Counted from the stretch's first letter, positions 38,961 through 52,621 are shown. The stretch is DNA of 64,000 bases from Nipponacmea schrenckii (GCA_030562195.1 JAUJPP010000012.1:23023976-23087975); one strand, 5' to 3'. Notes: generated from the letters alone by a model not told the origin. Numbers and translations: made by a program.

Positions 38961-40054
38961 TTCGTTTTCATTTATAAGTTTTTTTAATTAAGACAATTCC
39001 GATACGGCCTTAGCGCAGGGGCTCTTGAACGTTCATCAAGTTGACCTTTCGACCTAACCTAAACTAAAGATATATTCCGAGAAGGCATTATATACCCAAT
39101 AGGCTACACCTTTTGTTCGTGTCACAAAATGCAAGCGCTGGAGAGTGCATTTGAGAAATCGGGACATGTTAGGTCAAAAGGTCAATTTGTCGAACGTTCA
39201 ATAGCCCCGCCGTAAGACCCTACAAGAAGAGGCTAAATTAAACATCAAAGCTAATTTAAAAAAAGAACGAAAGTTTTTCTTAAACAAGGGAGATGATTCA
39301 TTTTACCGTTAGGGTAATACGCAGTATGTCTTATCCGACATCTCTGTTACAACATCCTGGAGAGTGCTGTGAGGGGAAACGACAGCATAATCATACTCTG
39401 CCCATTTCCAATTTAAAGGGGTCTTAAACCTGAGCGCGTTAACCATTTAAGTGCAGTAAAGTAGGACGAAATACTCCGTTCATGGTATAACGCTTCAACC
39501 TAATTATTACACAAACAGAAAAACATAACACAATAGGTGTGGATTGACACGGACAACTGTCATTAGTAGAGGTCAACGTGGGGTCAAACTGGATTAACCC
39601 TTTGACAGCCAAAAATAATATTCATATCGCTGTATAAATAACAAATAACGTGGAATAGTTAAAACCCAATCTCAATTATCGAACCATATTACTATATTGG
39701 GACTTAATTTATGACTGACAACCACGAGCCTCGCTCTAATCCTTCATTGACCCCCCCCCCCTTCTTTCCTCTCGTTTTTCCCTGAGCCTTGCACTATTTC
39801 TACCCAAAAGTCAATGACGCGTCTACGAGGAAAGTGTCAAAAGTTTGGGATAGCACAGATTTGCACCCAACCTCCAACGACACCTACGTGTTATTGATAA
39901 ACAAAAATTGCTTTGAATCCAGCTTGACTCCGAGATCTTCAAGTCTCGAAATGATTTATAGAAACGTCACTTCCGGAGTAACCCAGTCCTCGATGCCTAC
40001 GTTAATTGCACATATTATGCCACTTTAATAGTTACATCGTCACCTTTCTAGCCA

Positions 40055-40195
40055 CTATCAAAGATACCTCGACAGTTGGAAATCACAAAAAGAGTAGGGT
40101 AATGGTAAAATTCCCCCATTGCAAGGTGAATATTGTCCGTTTTCATCTACCCATAAGGTGCAGAAGAGTAGGACGTAAAACTCCATTCATTTAAT
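40055..40195 (+). repeat. SINE 3' half
   Basis: GTTGGAAATCACAAAAAGAG, then GTGCAGAAGAGTAGGACGTA and AAACTCCATTCATTTAAT. Confidence 0.78.
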
Positions 40196-40669
40196 TTTTT
40201 ATGTAGAGGAACCATACATCGCTTAACCAATATATATAAGTCTAATCCGGGTCAGTTTATGATGTTTTATAGATCAATATAGAGTACGTAGCCTTCATTG
40301 ATCCAACATCCTCGCATGTCAAAGGTCATATCCAAGATTGTTATGGTCGTGTTTGATTGGCTTTATCTGACTTGTAAACACCGGGATTACGATACTACAC
40401 TAATTCCATGATACAAGAGCTAACACTGTGTTCGCTTCCAAAACCGTTTCTATAATACTGGCTTCTTTGAGATTATGCAAGAACTTGCCGTAAACATATC
40501 AGGGTTTTAGGTTACCACTGCGTCCATGGCTTGAAAATTGGACTTTGGACTGTCAACAACAAACACTTATTTGATGTTAATTTTTGATCTTTTGACCCCG
40601 GGATGTTTAAGTCATCATCACAGATGATTTTTTGATGGTTCAAAGTTCTTCCACACATTGATTGATTCT

Positions 40670-40890
40670 TAGGGACACTGCATCTTAGAATGATCATAAA
40701 ATTTAAAATTCAAAAATCGGTCAATAAGAGTATATATTCATCAGTAGATATACCTGCTGCCATAAATAACATAACAGAATCCTTATATAATCTGATAAAT
40801 CTTAAAAACTTAAACTTGGTCAATAAGAGTATATATTCATCAGTAGATAACCCTGCTGCTATAAATAACATAACAGAATCCTTAATCCGA
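40670..40890. mobile_element. Foldback MITE copy 4, with its left half tandemly duplicated
   Basis: GGTCAATAAGAGTATATATT followed by CATCAGTAGATATACCTGCT occurs at 40718 and again at 40818, in the same orientation. The right half is missing. Confidence 0.75.
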
Positions 40891-43066
40891 TAAAATAAAA
40901 TAAAAAAATAAAAAGGAAAAAAACTTCATGATTCTCTCTCTTATCCCTTTGAATTTTTCTATGTTTTGTGTTTCCTACCGGTGGACATCTGTCATTATTG
41001 GCATCAGGGAGGTTATATAGAGAAGTACGACCTAAAAGAACTAGTAGTAAAGACAGGGGCAATAACTCTTCAACTCTCCAATAAAAGATTTCTCATACAG
41101 ACTGTTTTTTTTATTTATCATTGCATTAATCTTATTAGCAAAATTCAAGGGCAATAACTCAGTAAAGGTTTTACAACGATCATTTGTTATGATGAATGAA
41201 AAAGGTGTACCATATTGCAATTAACTTTGATAACTTCACTTGCCAATTTGACGACAGCTGGGAATTTAAGGATACCATCAAGTTTGTGTCATGCGCATTA
41301 ATTCCGTGGCATGCGCATCCTGTATATACTCGGGAGAAGTCAGCCCGGTAATATTGATCGGCTTCAATCAAATACGACCATGTACACACGCGAGTCGATT
41401 TTTCTGCTATCTTGGCGTTGTTGACGATATATCGTCGAATGCGTGGTAAACCCGTAGGAAACCGTTTGCTTCGCATTACTAACAAACTGTACAGTCAGGG
41501 TTATTTTTAGACACAAAGGACCACGGAATCTTTGCTAGAAATTCAACACACACACAAAAGGAAATAATGTGTTGAACGAGAATGGACTATAATATTAACA
41601 AATAACTGAAACATAAGGTAAGGAAGTCGATTTTTTAACTAGAATTATAACTGTTTCTTTTACAATGATATAAAAGATTTTGTAAAATTGCATCTGGCCA
41701 TTGCCCGTTTGTTTACGTTATAACAGCTGTTTTTTTCGGTGCTATTCAGCCATTGGCTAGAGGGATACTGGTAGAATATGGTTATATATTATTCATTGGC
41801 AGGCCAGTATCGAGTTGTTACAACTGGTTCTAATAATTCCATGGAATTCCTGAAAATCGCAGGCTTTTTTTTATGTTAGAGTTAATAAATTCAATATGAA
41901 AGCTTTCGTCCATTCAAGAAGTTACACCGTTCATATTCATAACAGCGAAATGCGGAAGAAAATTTGTACAGTTTCATAACAGCGATATGCGGAATTTTAG
42001 TTTCGGCTCTGTCAGTTATGCATATCTATTTGGTCTAGCCTTTCAGATGGAACCAATTAAATACGGGCTTAACATGTTAGTGGCTCGCCTACAATTGAAT
42101 ATATAAAACTTATAGACTTAAAGTGCCGTACTGACAAAATGAATCACATTGCATACTGTATGGTTGACAATCGTTTGCTATTTTGGTAATAAAAATAAAA
42201 CGGAAATGACGTCACCAAATTTTATAGGTTATTCTGGGTTTCCAACAACAGTCATTGAAGTTGTTAATTATGACAAGGAATGTGTCGTAAATGTTGCGAT
42301 GGATTCGTTGAATTGACGCATTCTTGATAATTCACACATATTGACTTAAATCCTTCCGAAAGCATGTCGTCTTGCGGTTACGGTTACAGTTGCGGTTAAG
42401 GCTTACAGCCGCACACAAGACAGTAGCTCTATCAGTAATATCTTGATTGATCAAAGGATTACGAGTTGGTTGCGTGACGAATAACCCTTGCTTCAAACGA
42501 TCGATATTTACATCTATTCCGAATTGTTGGCTAATCCGAGTTTTAAAGCCCCTTCATAGAAATAAAATGAAAAATCCCCCACTGCAAGTACAGAAATGTG
42601 ACAACCTCTTAAAGAAATGGGTTCTATATGACGCGCTTTGATTGGTTAAGAATGACGTCATTGGAACATGATTGCGAAAGGAAACTTGTTCAGATTACAG
42701 TGAAGACTAAAATATAATATTTAAAAAAATAAAATGAACCGAAAGATTGCACGAGGGCATTGCCTCCTAGGCCCCAATGAATATGAAACTGGCAATATCG
42801 TCCCTTAGAACAGTCACATTTTGAAAATAAATTCGTAAATTTCGATTGGTTAATTAGCAGTTACATGAACCAATCGAAACAATTGTTTACCAATCTACTC
42901 ACGTGTGCCAATACATGATAGATGTTTCATAAGAACTGTTATTTCGATAACCTGCCGGCAATGTCGTGTCCCGTTAGATAAGAGGTCGTGACCCCGTCTT
43001 AATTAATAATTATATAGGACAACTAATCATTTATTTAATAACGGTCATACACGAAGCAAAATTAAA

Positions 43067-43356
43067 GGGCTAATGAAGACGGTCGACACTATGTTGTTTG
43101 CAATGAGGGAAATTTTGCCAGAGTAGCAGCATGAGATACTCTTTTTGTGATTTCCATGTGTTTAACATGTACAGCCTTTAGCACACAGGGCCTCGGATTA
43201 TTGTCTCATCCGAACAACAAGATGCTCTTTCTATGACCTGCCTCACTGACAAAGGGAAACCGGGCTATTTTTTTTTTATCTCAACCTTTGCCGGGATTGA
43301 ACCCTAGACCCTCGGGTCAGCGAAAAAGCATCTAACTTACTGAGCCATCACGACTC
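43067..43356 (-). mobile_element. SINE copy with tRNA-like head, minus orientation
   Basis: Includes GGCCTCGGATTATTGTCTCA, GCCGGGATTGAACCCTAGAC (B-box complement) and TTACTGAGCCATCACGACTC (head complement). The extreme 3' tail is missing. Confidence 0.86.
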
Positions 43357-43736
43357 AAAGAGAATTTTTTGTCCTTATCTATATAACATTGACTGTGTTA
43401 GCGTCATCTCCAACCTTTGTTCTTCCGTTCTAACAAATTTAATGACCGCACCCGGAGTTGATTTCAAAACGCTGACAATTTTTGTTTGAACTTTACTCTT
43501 TAAAAGTTCAAAGGTTAAGGAATTTGAACGACTTCAATTCTGCAAGGAAACACAGGCGTCTAAATATTGGTTTAGCGCCTGACGTAGCTCAATTTCAAAA
43601 TACCTGCGATTCCTGGCATACCAGAAAACTTTCAGAAGATTATTTCAAAGTCATTATTACAGTTTCCAGTCATGGCACCTCGATGCATTTACTACTTCCA
43701 GTTGGAAATGCAAAAGGTAAAATGAAATGAGACAAA

Positions 43737-44068
43737 ATGAATGGAGTTTTACGTCCTACTCATCTTCACTTTCTGGGCTAATAAAGAAGGAAACCGTGAA
43801 GTGTGCAATGAAGAAAATTTTGCCAGGACAGAACATTTGCCTAATGTACTTGCAATTTCCAACTGTCAAGGAATCTTTAACGTAAACAGTCTGTAGTCTA
43901 CGGGGCCTTGGTTTATTGTCCCATCTGAACGATTAGACGTCTTTTCTATGTCAGCCCCTCCAACATGCATCAATGAAGAAGGAAACAGGACTAAAAGTCC
44001 GACAGCGCATTTCGCCCTTTGCTAGGATTTCAAGCCAGCGTCTAACTCAATAAGCCACCACGGATCAC
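43737..44068 (-). mobile_element. SINE, near full length, minus orientation
   Basis: Runs from AATGGAGTTTTACGTCCTAC (3' tail complement) through ATTTCCAACTGTCAAGGAAT to CTCAATAAGCCACCACGGAT (head complement). About 330 bp, matching the 21.9-kb copy in length. Confidence 0.87.
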
Positions 44069-44929
44069 AAATCCAAAAAGTGTATTTCGAACGGAACAGT
44101 TTACCCCATTGCATACGGCACAATGTTGCCTGTTGATATCTGAGCCTGTTGTTATTGGAGCCTGTTGTTATTGGAGCCTGCCTGTTGTTATTGGAGCCTG
44201 TTGTCATTAGAGGTATACAAAGTGAATGACCTAACCTAGATATAGATAGGCGTGAGAAGGAGATGCCTTATCTTTAAAAACATTATCTGTAATACGACCA
44301 TCCTGTATATGGGGCCTATATCTGTGTTTTGAATTATTTTGAATGTGTTGGCAAGACATTGACTTCTTAGAAGGGTTACGGGACATTTTAAAAGCACCAA
44401 ACTTTTTATCTGTATAACATGACCATCTTATATTTGGCGACCTATATATTAGATTTTGATTTGTTTTGAATGTACTTTTAAGATATTGATAAGGGATACG
44501 GAACAACTTAAAAATACACGGGGATTATGTGATAAGGTGATCTTAGACCTGGTTTGTCTTCTGAGAAGTTGTGCGGGACAACTTCAAAATAGCCGAGGAC
44601 TATATGATAAAGTGACATACTAAGTAGCGTTTCGTCTATTTACCAGCCCCCCCCCCCTTAAAATTTTTTACATGTGTCCTTCGGTTAAAGGAATATCACC
44701 TTTTAATGGACATTTAAAACATTTTAAATATCAAACATGATCAATAAAAGTATACAGTAGAACCTGTATATAGAGACCACTCAAGGGAATATTCCAAAGC
44801 GGTCTATTAATGAAGTTGGTCTCTTATGAGAGATTTGGCTATCTTTTTCATTTGGATTTTACCAGGTGCCATGACAAGTTTAAAAATGTAAATTATTTGG
44901 TCATGAGGTAGTGTACCGTGACTGAAAGA

Positions 44930-45095
44930 AATTTTGCCCGGATAGCGGCATAAGCCAACTTTCTTTTCGATTTCCAACTGTTGAGTGATCTACACAGCCT
45001 GTAGAACAATGTTCATTTCTACCTTTGCCGGGATTGTTTCATGTACCTTCAGGTTAGCTTGCAAGTGTCTAACTCACTGAGCCACCGCGGCTCCA
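44930..45095 (-). repeat. SINE copy with internal deletion, minus orientation
   Basis: TTTTGCCCGGATAGCGGCAT, then CCTTTGCCGGGATTG and TCACTGAGCCACCGCGGCTC. The 5' head is well kept and the middle is missing. Confidence 0.8.
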
Positions 45096-45404
45096 ATAAT
45101 TCGTTATACTTCATACACCCTAACCGTGTTCGTGATACGAAACTTAGTAAGGTAAAATGTTAAGTGGAAATTTTTGATGCTCTTATCTCCTATGTTGACC
45201 CAATTTTCCATGAAAAATTCCAACTGATAGGAATTTCCTAATATGGTAATTTTCCCTTAAGTTGATCATTCATGATAAGATGGCCCTACGTCGGAGGTAT
45301 CTTTGTTAGCAAGGGTGATGTCTTGAATTGATGGTGAAGTGTTTTTTTAAGGTTTCGTAGTACAATAAAGTTTTACTTCTTGTGACTCAAAGTGTAACTG
45401 TATT

Positions 45405-46525
45405 CTTAAGCTTTACAAAGTGCAATGATAGTGGAGTACAAAACGGTTTTACATTCTATAAGTACATGAGAGTGGAGTACAATACGGTTTTACATTCTAT
45501 AAGTACATGAGAGTGGAGTACAATACGGTTTTACATTCTATAAGTACATGTAGTGGAGTACAATACGGTTTTACATTCTATAGTACATGAGCTGGATACA
45601 ATACGGTTTTACATTCTATAAGTACATGAGAGTGGAGTACAATACGGTTTTACATTCTATAAGTACGTGAGAGTGGAGTACAATACGGTTTTACATTCTA
45701 TAAGTACATGAGAGTGGAGTACAATACGGTTTTACATTCTATAAGTACAAGAGTGGAGTACAATACGGTTTTACATTCTATAAGTACATGAGAGTGGAAT
45801 ACAATACGGTTTTACATTCTATAAGTACATGATAGTGGAGTACAATACGGTTTTACATTCTATAAGTACATGAATTGGAGTACAATACGGTTTTACATTC
45901 TATAAGTACATGAGAGTGGAGTACAATACGGTTTTACATTCTATAAGTACATGAGAGTGGAGTACAATACGGTTTTACATTCTATAAGTACGTGAGAGTG
46001 GAATACAATACGGTTTTACATTCTATAAGTACATGATAGTCTAGTACAATACGGTTTTACATTCCATAAGTACATGATAGTGGACTACAATACGGTTTTA
46101 CATTCTATAAGTACATGATAGTGGAGTACAATATGGTTTTACATTCTATCAGTACATGAGAGTGGAGTACAATACGGTTTTACATTCTATAAGTACGTGG
46201 GAGTGGAGTACAATACGGTTTTACATTATATAAGTACATGAGAGTGGAGTACAATACGGTTTTACATTCTATAAGTACGTGAGAGTGGAGTACAATACGG
46301 TTTTACATTCTATAAGTACGTGAGAGTGGAGTACAATACGGTTTTACATTCTATAAGTACATGAGACTGGAGTACAATACGGTTTTACATTCTATAAGTA
46401 CAGGGAGAGTGGAGTACAATACGGTTTTACATTCTATAAGTACGTGGGAGTGGAGTACAATACGGTTTTACATTCTATAAGTGCATGAGAGGAGAGTACA
46501 ATACGGTTTTACAATTTATAAGTGG
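45405..46525 (+). repeat. Minisatellite, unit 41 bp, about 27 copies
   Basis: Nearly identical units of GTGGAGTACAATACGGTTTT and ACATTCTATAAGTACATGAGA. A few units have one- to four-base losses. Homogeneity is the highest of all arrays in this window, which suggests recent expansion. No stop-free frame or gene overlaps it. Confidence 0.95.
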
Positions 46526-47394
46526 AATTATTCGTATAATATTTATGCAAGGAAAGACAGGTCCACAGGCGTATATCCGAACACTTTCTGCGTAACGCAG
46601 GTTTTACATATGGTTTTCGCTATGAATTGACAAATACTTTTTATTACTGTTTAAACAAGGTCAGTGCCCTTATCTTAATTCGAGAACTTCGCCAGGGTTT
46701 TAATTGATATACTGTTTCACTAAACCACTTACACGACAAGACACATAGGCGGTTGTATCTGTATTACTAACCGACACAATCTACTTGAACAAACGGATTA
46801 GTTCGTGTGTGATTATATAGATGCACCCTAATGTAAACTTGATACTACTTAAAGAGAGGTTATCGCCCTTGAATAAAGCCTGGTAGTGCAAAAGGGTGTA
46901 AATGTTATTTAATTCGAAGGTAAATATAGTTAGGTATATTTTACGGTTTATACGTTAAGGGGATTGTATAGGTTTTTTTTTAAATTTGATGTGTATCGGA
47001 ATCACTAATAGCATCAATATGCATCATTCCAATTTTGAATCAGATGTATGTGGCCCCTGCATTTTTTTTCTATTTGTATGTATTTTCTATATTTTCTATA
47101 ATCTAAATGACGAATCGTAAAAAACTGGCCCGGAAATTAAGGCTAATATTTCGACAGTGAACTGTGAACACTATATTTTACTGATTAACTTAGCTTAAAA
47201 TACCTAGTTTCTGAGACTAAGGTACGATTGGTAAATTTCGCCCTTTAAATTACTATTCTTGTAAAAATTGATATTTTTGTCCTTATCGGTTGTTGTACAA
47301 ATAAATATCCTCACAAAACTTGAAATCCAAGGTACCGGTACAGAACGTTTGGAGCTTTTACTCTACAATGATACGTAATATAATTGAATATATC

Positions 47395-47905
47395 TGATGT
47401 TATTGTACACAACGTTTCGTCAATTTACATTAATTACATATTTAGCAAACGTTTGAAGCGTTTATATTTCAATATATACTAGAAAATGTGATCTGCACTT
47501 TATACCTAAAACATATTGTTCACTTTGAAACCAGATCGTGAATATATCTGATTTATTGTACGCAACGTTTCGTCAATTTACATTGTCATCATCGGTATAT
47601 ATGGTATACTATTCCTTAGTTTTATTATACACAACGTTTCAACAATTTACATTGTCATCATCAGTTTATATAGTATACTACTCCTGAGTTTTATTGTACA
47701 CAACGTTTCAACAATTTACATTGTCATCATCAGTTTATATAGTATACTACTCCTGAGTTTTATTGTACACAACGTTTCGTCATTACATTTGCATCAGTTT
47801 ATATGATACTACGTTTCAACATTCATTGTCATCATCAGTTTATATAATATACTACTCCTGAGTTTTATTGTACACAACGTTTCGAAATTTTACATTTATT
47901 ATATA
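47395..47905 (+). repeat. Minisatellite, unit about 68 bp, first locus
   Basis: About five units with CACAACGTTTCAACAATTTA, CATTGTCATCATCAGTTTAT and ATAGTATACTACTCCTGAGT. It is the same family as the array at 50.64-51.50 kb, 2.7 kb away. Confidence 0.9.
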
Positions 47906-48647
47906 AATTTACCATTAATATATTCAGTAGTTATACTTTCTTTTGATTAACCCTTTTTGAGTTTTCAATTTTGAGAAAAAGAATAAAATAGAAAAGTTCG
48001 TTTTATTTAAAAGTGGGCGCTAATATTTAGAAATTCCACCGACATTAAGGTGTTAAAAAAAGACCGTTCGAGATGTTTGTTTAACCTTGGTGGAGAAAGG
48101 GATGGTGTTTGCATTGAAATTATAAGATTATTGGTCTTTATTGAAGGCACGGCAACGTGTACGTAAGATGAGTAACGCGGTCGTATATGACAAATAGGTT
48201 ACTGATGTGACCCCTTTCTGGAAGCATGTGGTAACTGTACACGATGGGGCTGTTTGACCTGACCTTTAGAAACAATGTTGTGAATACGAAATCAAGTGGA
48301 AACCAGTATTACCACATTTTGTGTTCCTAAAAAAACATTGTCACCAGTTTTTGAGGACGTCATCGTTTTTGGTGTAGCAGTTTTTTTTTTTTGCAGAAAG
48401 GTGTAACGTTGTAGTTGTGCAGGTGGCTTGTCATTCAAGGTTTGTGTTTTGTTACTTTACTTTGCTGTAGAATATTCTCATAGATTGCCAGCTTCGTTTA
48501 AGTGAGCCTTTAAAACCTTAAGGTGCTATCAAGGCTCACTACTGTTCAAAGGTTTTGCGAGGTATGGTATTTCAGTATTTTGCCCATTGGTTTTTTGTAA
48601 ATCGGCGTCCATAATCCTGAAAAGATCTATGCTACGATGATCAGCCA

Positions 48648-48872
48648 AGTAAAATGAAAGAAGTTTTACCTCCTACTTTTCGGCGCCTTATGGGCCAATG
48701 AAGATTGGCTATTGGAAATTTCCAGGAAAGTGGCATTAGCTTTCTCTTTTTGCAATTTCCAACTGTCGAGGGATCTTTAACATGCTTAGCCTGTAGCACA
48801 CGGGGCCTCGGTATATTGTCCTATCTGAACGCATAGACGCTTTTTCCATGTCAGTCCCAGTCCAAACGGGTT
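48648..48872 (-). repeat. SINE copy, minus orientation
   Basis: GAAGTTTTACCTCCTACTTT, GAGGGATCTTTAACATGCTT, CACGGGGCCTCGGTATATTG and CCATGTCAGTCCCAG. The head is missing. Confidence 0.8.
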
Positions 48873-49319
48873 GAAGGAACCGAAGACATATCGGTTAGGG
48901 GGCCGAGAGCTTATTTATAATCTTTGTAAATTTGTTGTTTCTGTCATTCATACTTTGAGTTATCTAGAAATAAAATTTAGTATGTCATGCACCCAACGCT
49001 CTGTGGCTTATCGCAGAGTATCACCCAGTGCATGGAATATCTAATCGCTCGTAAACACCCACTCTAATGGCACGAGGAGACTCCCTATTGGTTATCTAAA
49101 ACACACATTCGCAGTGGGAGACGGGCTCTGGTCAGTTTTAACCCTTTATTTTATGACTGGAAAATCCTGACTTGCAGATTTTTTTTGTAGCCTAGAGCCA
49201 CCAGATACTAGAATTTCTATGGCAATCCATGACTGGATGTCCGTGATTCAACATCTGTTGATAATTTCGCACTACCAGATGTATTATTTGAATTTGAAAA
49301 CGGTCATTGAAGTATACGG

Positions 49320-49830
49320 CCCGACCTTTGCAAATGTTCGTTCGTTTCCGTGACTCGAACATTGGTAATATATATGCAGGGTTCTTATGTCGAAGTTGAT
49401 ACGAGTGCATTTGAAGGTTTGCGTTAGAGCAAGTATAAAATTAATTGTCTGGGTGTACTTTACTTAAACAGCTCTTGTAGTCCTGATTCCCCAGAATTTC
49501 GCTAAAAGGTGTTGAACATTGGTAACGAGCATGCAGTATACTTGTATACTTGTGTTGAAGTTGATACGAATACATTTGTAGTTTGAGTTAAAGCAACTTT
49601 AAAAGTCAAATTTTAAGCCCGGGTGTCCTTGACTCAAACAGCTGTTTGTAGTCCTGATTCCCCAGACCTTAGCTAATGTTCGTGTCTGTGTCGGTGACTT
49701 TAACATTGATTGTAAGCGTGCAGCGTTCTTGAGTCGAAGTTGATACAAGTGCTTCTGTAGGTTTGAATTTTATGTCTGGTAGTTCTTGACCTAAACAGCT
49801 GTTTGTAGTCCTGATTACCCAGACGTGTTT
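49320..49830 (+). repeat. Degenerate three-copy tandem repeat, about 170 bp
   Basis: GAAGTTGATACRAGTGC, then AAACAGCTGTTTGTAGTCCT and GATTCCCCAGA recurs three times. Copies are diverged and indel-rich. Confidence 0.7.
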
Positions 49831-50634
49831 ATTGCCTTTACAGCATTGTTGACAGTTAACAATCCTGTCTATTGTTCACATGTTATCGATATGGTCGTGT
49901 AATTAATATTAATATGTATTGACTATGTTTGATATCTTGATTAGATTATGAGATTTCTGAAGTGATAGTGTCGTATGGGGCTGAATTGAGTCCAGCCTGT
50001 TTACCTAGGGAATGAGTGGGAGGAGGACATCGATTAATTTGAGGGGGGGGGGGCAGAAAAAATGACACTCTCTGTGAACCTGAATCTAAAAAAATTCTAG
50101 ATGGCACGAGAGATTCCAGAAGGGGGGGGGGGTGGTTTGGCTACGGGCCTCATCGAGTCCATTAGATCAGTTCAGATCGAAATAGACTTTAAGTCTACCT
50201 TGCAAATTTACCTCATTACACACTGCATGGCGGCTTTCAATTCATTCATGGGGGGGGGGGGGGAGATATCTGCCCAATAAATTTTACAGAATGCTCCAAA
50301 AATTACCATCATTTTACGTATAGCTATTAGATAATTTCAGCATTTGAACACAGCGGTGAATTATATATACGATGCAGTCTGCATCTATAACGATCTTGAT
50401 TCTCGAGTCGTTCATACAACGACCTTAATAATTAACTTATATTGACCTCAATTCAATCGACAAATTGGTTTTGGTTACCTCATCTGTCAGAAATTCTAAA
50501 TTTACGACACGAAATATAAGACATAAGTAACGGATACATTCATATTACGGAATCAATATGCAATAACATAACATGAAACGGTGTTATTTATCTGTTAAGC
50601 TTAGGGCTGAGTGAGCTCTACTGTAACAGAAGTA

Positions 50635-51500
50635 TTATATACAACGTTTCAACAAATTACATTTCCATCATCAGTTTATACAGTATACTACTCCTGAGTT
50701 TTATTAAACACAATACAAAAACTTTTTAACAATTTCTACATTGTCATCATCAGTTTATATAGTATACTACTCCTGGTTTTATTGTACACAACGTTTCAAC
50801 AATTTACATTGTCATCATCAGTTTATATAGTATACTACTCCTTAGTTTTATTATATACAACGTTTCAACAATTTACATTGTCATCATCAGTTTATATAGT
50901 ATACTACTCCTGAGTTTTATTTACACAACGTTTCAACAATTTACATTGTCATCATCAGTTTATATAGTATACTACTCCTTAGTTTAATTGTATACTAGGT
51001 TTCAACAATTTACATTGTCATCATCAGTTTATATAGTATACTACTCCTAGTTTAATTGTAACTAGGTTTCAAAATTTACATTGTCATCATCAGTTTATAT
51101 AGTATACTATCCTTAGTTTTATTACACAACGTTTCACAATTTACATTGTCATCATCAGTTTATATAGTATACTACTCTGAGTTTTATTGTACACAACGTT
51201 TCAACAATTTACATTGTCATCATCAGTTTATATAGTATACTACTCCTTAGTTTTATTACACAACGTTTCAACAATTTACATTGTCATCATCAGTTTATAT
51301 AGTATACTACTCCTTAGTTTAATTGTATACTAGGTTTCAACAATTTACATTGTCATCATCAGTTTATATAGTATACTACTCCTTAGTTTTATGTACACAA
51401 GGTTTCAACAATTTACATTGTCATCATCAGTTTATATAGTATACTATTCCTTAGTTTTATTACACAACGTTTCGACAATTTACATTGCCATTAGCAGTTT
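50635..51500 (+). repeat. Minisatellite, unit about 68 bp, main locus
   Basis: About 12 units of ACAACGTTTCAACAATTTAC, ATTGTCATCATCAGTTTATA and TAGTATACTACTCCTKAGTT. On the minus strand each unit reads CTGATGATGACAAT, GTAA, ATTGTTGAAACGTTGTG, a hairpin flanked by CTGATGA and GAAACG. Confidence 0.94.
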
Positions 51501-52084
51501 ATATGGTATACAATAACGTTTCTTTGTTATCATCGGTTTATATACAAATACATAATATAATATGTAAGGCAGAAAAGATTTCATTCTTTTCATTTGGGAT
51601 TTGTCTCGTATCAAATGTAAATCGTTGGATACTAATAAGAGATACAGGCCAATGCTTAAATATAATTTGTAAGGCAGAAGGGATGTCAAACTTAATATCA
51701 TTTCAGATTTCTCTCGTATCAAATGTAAATGGTAGGATAATACAAACAAACTATTCAAATAATATACGTAAGTTGTAGTCAAGGTAGGTGTGGAAATACT
51801 CAAAGATGTCACCTGACGACCGTTTCGTCATAATCTGCTAGTATTCATAATGTTGACAGACAATGTTCAATACACGAGAATTGGCTAAAACCAGCCTGAG
51901 ACGAGCTATTTCCAGTTTATTCTGGATACAACTTGCTTTATACACCGCGTGAAGCAAACTGGTTAAAGTATAATAGTCCGGAAATTTCAATACGGTTTAA
52001 TAAAACTTTGAAAATACATTCTCTTGTTACCAACCCAATCTTGAACACTTAGAGTGAATATATTCAATATTCAAAGGTCCAAAT

Positions 52085-52442
52085 TAAAGTGATACTGTGT
52101 CTTAGAATGGACATAAAATATAAGTTCTCAAGAATGATCAATATGAGTATATATTCATCAGTGAATTTACCTGGTGTCATAAAGTAACAGAATCCCTGTA
52201 AAATCTGGAAATTCACAAAACTAAGTAATTATAGAAAAAAAAACACTTAAACAATTTATTAAGCGTTTTAAAATAATAAATTGCATTTTTATGGAAAATG
52301 ACTAAGTTTTTTGAATTTATCAGATTATATAAGGATTCTGTTATGTTATTTATGACAGCAGGTATATCTACTGATGAATATATACTCTTATTGACCAAGT
52401 TATAAAATTTAATGTTCATTCTAAGACGCAGTATTTGTTTAA
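52085..52442. mobile_element. Foldback MITE copy 5, complete (about 355 bp)
   Basis: Ends are TTAAAGTGATACTGTGTCTT and AAGACGCAGTATTTGTTTAA. The two halves are inverted copies of each other almost throughout: ATATTCATCAGTGAATTTAC on the left versus TATCTACTGATGAATATATA on the right. Confidence 0.88.
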
Positions 52443-52621
52443 ATAATAGGACAGTGTTTATTTGCCCTGAGTTTGTTAAATCCACATGACTTCTTGTTGT
52501 TTCTGCTATCGCCAATATTTGGAAATTGACGTAATGTAAATGGCCTAAGGCTTAATTCGAAATCTGTATCATGTTTCGTTACCCTTTCGAGCGAAGAGAT
52601 ACCTAAAAGCAATACATGTAC

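Larger units (their letters stand above)
38960..45395. other. Gene-free stretch rich in dispersed repeats
   Basis: No exon supported. It contains SINE copies (40055-40195, 43067-43356, 43737-44068, 44930-45095), MITE sequence (40670-40890), AAGGGCAATAACTC phrases (41050-41165), a short GAGCCTGTTGTTATTG tandem repeat (44140-44205) and a degenerate about 120-bp tandem repeat (44230-44610). Confidence 0.5.
46530..50630. other. Gene-free stretch
   Basis: No exon supported. It includes part of the 68-bp array family (47540-47900), a SINE copy (48650-48870), a degenerate three-copy repeat (49320-49830) and three poly-G tracts (about 50043, 50120 and 50251). Confidence 0.5.

Noticed and set aside
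41180..41485. 101-codon minus-strand open frame
   Set aside because: Not conserved with anything recognised; contains a short CATGCGCAT direct repeat and lies in repeat-rich DNA.
45405..46525. CRISPR-like regular repeat
   Set aside because: Units are contiguous without unique spacers, and the DNA is eukaryotic.
50635..51500. Active hammerhead ribozyme array
   Set aside because: The CTGATGA and GAAAC boxes are present, but an extra base follows CTGATGA and no convincing stem III with a cleavage triplet was found by eye; kept only as a hammerhead-like layout.
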